Part shown: piece after piece, positions 62,539 through 64,000 of the stretch
Position numbering within the stretch: the stretch's first letter is position 1
Layout of the letters: the number at the start of each line of letters is the position of its first letter
NCBI GenBank assembly: GCA_035283185.1
Contig: DATEUJ010000227.1
Location: 1 to 64,000 of the forward strand
Direction: 5' to 3'
Length of the DNA: 64,000 nucleotides
Source: DASSFZ01 sp035283185
GTDB taxonomy: Bacteria; Chloroflexota; Anaerolineae; Fen-1058
Notes under the pieces: generated by a model
Seen by the model: only the letters and a program-made list of their open reading frames with translations
Told to the model about the DNA's origin: nothing
The model's database searches: none
Position numbers and translations under genes: made by a program

Positions 62539-62636
62539 AGACTTCGGAAGTCTTAGGGCTTGTTCTCGCAGGCGAAGGTGGCCGACGGTTTCGGTAGTTC
62601 CGCAGGCAGTATGACACCTAAAGACTTCCGAAGTCT
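62539..62636. repeat. two AGACTTCCGAAGTCT-family palindromes after modB
   Basis: AGACTTCGGAAGTCT at 62539-62553, one base after the modB stop, and AGACTTCCGAAGTCT at 62622-62636. The pair flanks the spacer before the antitoxin gene. The first is placed like a transcript 3'-end hairpin but lacks a T-tract. Confidence 0.88.
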
Positions 62637-62711
62637 GAAGATCGATCATAGAATCTGTGTTACACTATGTTCGTGTTGAGCGATTCGGCGCACAATCAGA
62701 AAGGCTGCACG

Positions 62712-62954
62712 ATGACTTCGCAAACATACGAGCAAATCATTGTCGAGGGCATAAAGGGCCTGCCACAGGAGATGCTGGCCGAAATTGCCGATTTCGTCTA
62801 TTTCATCCGCAAACGTGCAACCCAGCCGCAGGCGTATGAGGAAGAGCTGCTATCAGTCTTACTAAACGCCGAGCTGCGGCAAATGAGCCGCGACGAGGAG
62901 GAGCACCTGGACGAGGAGTTTAGGGATTATGACCGGCGCTACCCCCGCAACTGA
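62712..62954 (+). CDS. small antitoxin-like protein (DUF2281-like) of a TA pair
   Basis: 80 residues: MTSQTYEQIIVEGIKGLPQE, then a helical LAEIADFVYFIRKRA segment and an acidic C-terminus (DEEEHLDEEFRDYDRRY). The leading helix-loop resembles the DUF2281-type proteins (LPxELxxEVxDFVxFL) encoded beside PIN toxins. AAAGG lies seven bases before ATG 62712. Its last 26 bases overlap the toxin remnant, as in functional TA operons. Confidence 0.65.
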   Translation: MTSQTYEQIIVEGIKGLPQEMLAEIADFVYFIRKRATQPQAYEEELLSVLLNAELRQMSRDEEEHLDEEFRDYDRRYPRN

Positions 62955-63168
62955 ATTCGTCACGGATGCGGCTGATTACATGAGCCGGCATTCTCACTGC
63001 CGGGAGTATCCCCTGGACCTTGCCGTCATTCAGGCCGCCGCGCAAATCGCCGATGTGCGCGAACTTCACGATCGGCTCATCGCTGGAGTCGCGCGGCTGC
63101 TCAGCCTGCAACTGATTACGAACGACCTTTCAATACAGGCATCATCGTTCGTCAGGACGCTTTGGTAA
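62929..63168 (+). pseudogene. PIN-domain toxin with an internal deletion
   Basis: 79 residues where VapC-like PIN toxins have 130-140. The start TEFVTD (first catalytic Asp region) joins directly to ADYMSRHSHCREYPLDLAV, and the end keeps ELHDRLIAG and LITNDLSIQASSFV with later acidic residues. About 55-60 middle residues, including the conserved Glu region, are missing in frame. The ribonuclease is probably inactive. The antitoxin gene overlaps its start. Confidence 0.75.
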
Positions 63169-63176
63169 CGCCCCTC

Positions 63177-63205
63177 TTGCCAACTCGCGCCGCGCCTGCT
63201 ATAAT
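63177..63205 (+). promoter_or_regulatory. promoter of tRNA-Pro
   Basis: TTGCCA (63177-63182), 17-base spacer, TATAAT (63200-63205). The tRNA begins 14 bases after the -10 box. Confidence 0.8.
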
Positions 63206-63219
63206 CGTGATAGTTCGTT

Positions 63220-63294
63220 CGGGGTGTAGCGCAGTCCGGCTAGCGCACTACAATGGGGTTGTAGGGGCCGTGGGTTCAAATCCCACCACCCCGA
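63220..63294 (+). tRNA. tRNA-Pro(GGG)
   Basis: A 75-base cloverleaf: acceptor CGGGGTG/CACCCCG with C1-G72 as usual for proline, D arm GCGC/GCGC, anticodon stem CTACA/TGTAG with loop ATGGGGT (anticodon GGG), T arm GTGGG/CCCAC with loop TTCAAAT, discriminator A. CCA is not encoded. Confidence 0.95.
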
Positions 63295-63296
63295 CT

Positions 63297-63322
63297 AAAA
63301 GGGGTCATTATTGACCCCTTTT
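63297..63322 (+). terminator. Rho-independent terminator after tRNA-Pro
   Basis: AAAAGGGGTCA-TTAT-TGACCCCTTTT, a perfect 11-bp stem ending in a T-run, two bases after the tRNA. The symmetric A/T runs make it usable from both sides. Confidence 0.92.
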
Positions 63323-63355
63323 CAGTTTCGGGCGGGCTGGGTTGGAGTTTGCCAA

Positions 63356-64000
63356 ATGACGTGTCGGCTTTGCCTAAAAGGGCGCGTGCTCCGCAAATCT
63401 CACATCATCCCTGAGTTTCTATACAAGCGAGTCTACAGGGATGGACCAAGGCAGGCTGCAATCGTCGGCGAAGGAAAAGACTTCCCAGAGATTATCCAAA
63501 AAGGATTGCGTGAACCTTTGCTTTGCGATGAATGCGAAGGCAAGATTCAGAAGTACGAGGATTACTTTGCGAAACTTTGGTATGAAGACGTAATCACGTA
63601 TCTACCGCCTTCGACCAAACAGGAGGTCATCACTTACCGTATTCCTGATTACGCGCAGTTCAAACTGTTTCACCTCTCAATTCTTTGGCGTGCAAGCGTT
63701 GCGTCTGAAGACTTTTGGTCAATGGTTTCTTTGGGAGAGCATGAGGAAACAATCCGCAAAATGCTCAAGACTGCCGACCCGAAGTCCGAGTCCGATTATC
63801 CAATCACTGGCAAAGTCATATTGCGGCCAGGTAGCAAGAAGATATACCATGACCTATTAATCGCCCCAACCGTTGAGACGGGTGGCGGGGTGACCGTCTA
63901 TGTGTTTGCATTTGGCGGGTGTATGTGGCGATACTTGCTATCCACAAATCGAAGCACGTACTTAAACGCGCTGCCACTCAAATATTACGGTGATTACGGT
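63356..64000 (+). CDS. zinc-finger/HNH-like hypothetical protein, cut by the window end
   Basis: At least 215 residues from ATG 63356 (GGAG nine bases upstream), open to the last base. The N-terminus has CRLC at 3-6, then a SHIIPEFLYK motif and a second pair, CDEC (about 60-63): a four-Cys plus His layout seen in HNH-type or treble-clef proteins. KYEDYFAKLWYE and FKLFHLSILWRASV follow. I recall similar hypothetical proteins, some next to defence genes, but no function is known. Its DNA is AT-richer than the region to the left, and it sits directly after a tRNA, as island genes often do. Confidence 0.75.
   Translation, partial: MTCRLCLKGRVLRKSHIIPEFLYKRVYRDGPRQAAIVGEGKDFPEIIQKGLREPLLCDECEGKIQKYEDYFAKLWYEDVITYLPPSTKQEVITYRIPDYAQFKLFHLSILWRASVASEDFWSMVSLGEHEETIRKMLKTADPKSESDYPITGKVILRPGSKKIYHDLLIAPTVETGGGVTVYVFAFGGCMWRYLLSTNRSTYLNALPLKYYGDYG

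Noticed and set aside
59097..62636. AGACTTCCGAAGTCT palindromes as terminators
   Set aside because: They lack T-tracts and several lie upstream of genes or inside divergent spacers.
1..64000. CRISPR arrays, rRNA genes, prophage or a complete insertion sequence
   Set aside because: No regularly spaced direct repeats, rRNA-like segments, phage structural genes or intact transposase were found; only a possible insertion end at the left edge.

Overview
The window looks like part of a GC-rich bacterial chromosome, most likely an uncultured Chloroflexota (Anaerolineae-like) genome. This is inferred from the mix of multi-GAF signalling proteins, a MalT-like regulator with a BTAD domain, secreted CBM/PKD proteins ending in a YLPLV-type tail, and many short palindromes between genes. 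No rRNA or marker gene settles it. Nearly all genes lie on the minus strand; base composition falls visibly in 1-4.2 kb, around 45.4-46.6 kb, 49-52 kb and after 63.3 kb.

Layout. 1-4.4 kb: a secreted carbohydrate-active-like gene broken by a frameshift and cut at its PKD domain, then three unrecognised genes. 4.5-9.8 kb: a large AAA/TPR/BTAD regulator, a duplicated alpha/beta-barrel protein, a VTT membrane protein, a cyclophilin and a UPF0175 antitoxin-like protein. 9.8-35.9 kb: one unidirectional, tightly overlapping exopolysaccharide locus: nucleotide-sugar dehydrogenase, WecA-like initiating transferase, a giant 1671-residue Wzy-like protein with TPRs, an epimerase, five GT4 and two GT2 glycosyltransferases, four GT-C-type membrane transferases, three SAM methyltransferases and a Wzx flippase. 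No Wzz or tyrosine-kinase length regulator is visible. 36-39 kb: uridine kinase, a ResB-like cytochrome c assembly protein with a small membrane partner, and tRNA-Thr. 39-45.4 kb: a signalling block of GAF histidine kinase, sirtuin, a CheY-CpaE fusion and a divergent multi-GAF SpoIIE phosphatase.

45.4-57.3 kb: an accessory secretome/oxidase block: GH26-like lipoprotein, a secreted CBM plus alpha/alpha-toroid protein, a CBM lipoprotein, a membrane protein, a secreted beta-sandwich protein, two tandem copper-radical oxidases (galactose/glyoxal oxidase family, all cofactor residues present, no signal peptide), an MFS transporter and a duplicated remnant of it. The MFS gene has a leader whose outer stem overlaps its ribosome binding site. 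57.6-64 kb: a serine hydrolase, a beta-propeller lipoprotein, modA-modB without modC, an antitoxin with a PIN toxin that has lost its middle, tRNA-Pro with promoter and terminator, and an AT-richer zinc-finger (HNH-like) gene running off the end.

Recurring themes are families of 15-30 nt palindromes in the spacers, TATAAT boxes 6-7 nt before ATG codons (possible leaderless mRNAs), and a C-terminal hydrophobic LPL/LPA tail shared by secreted proteins.
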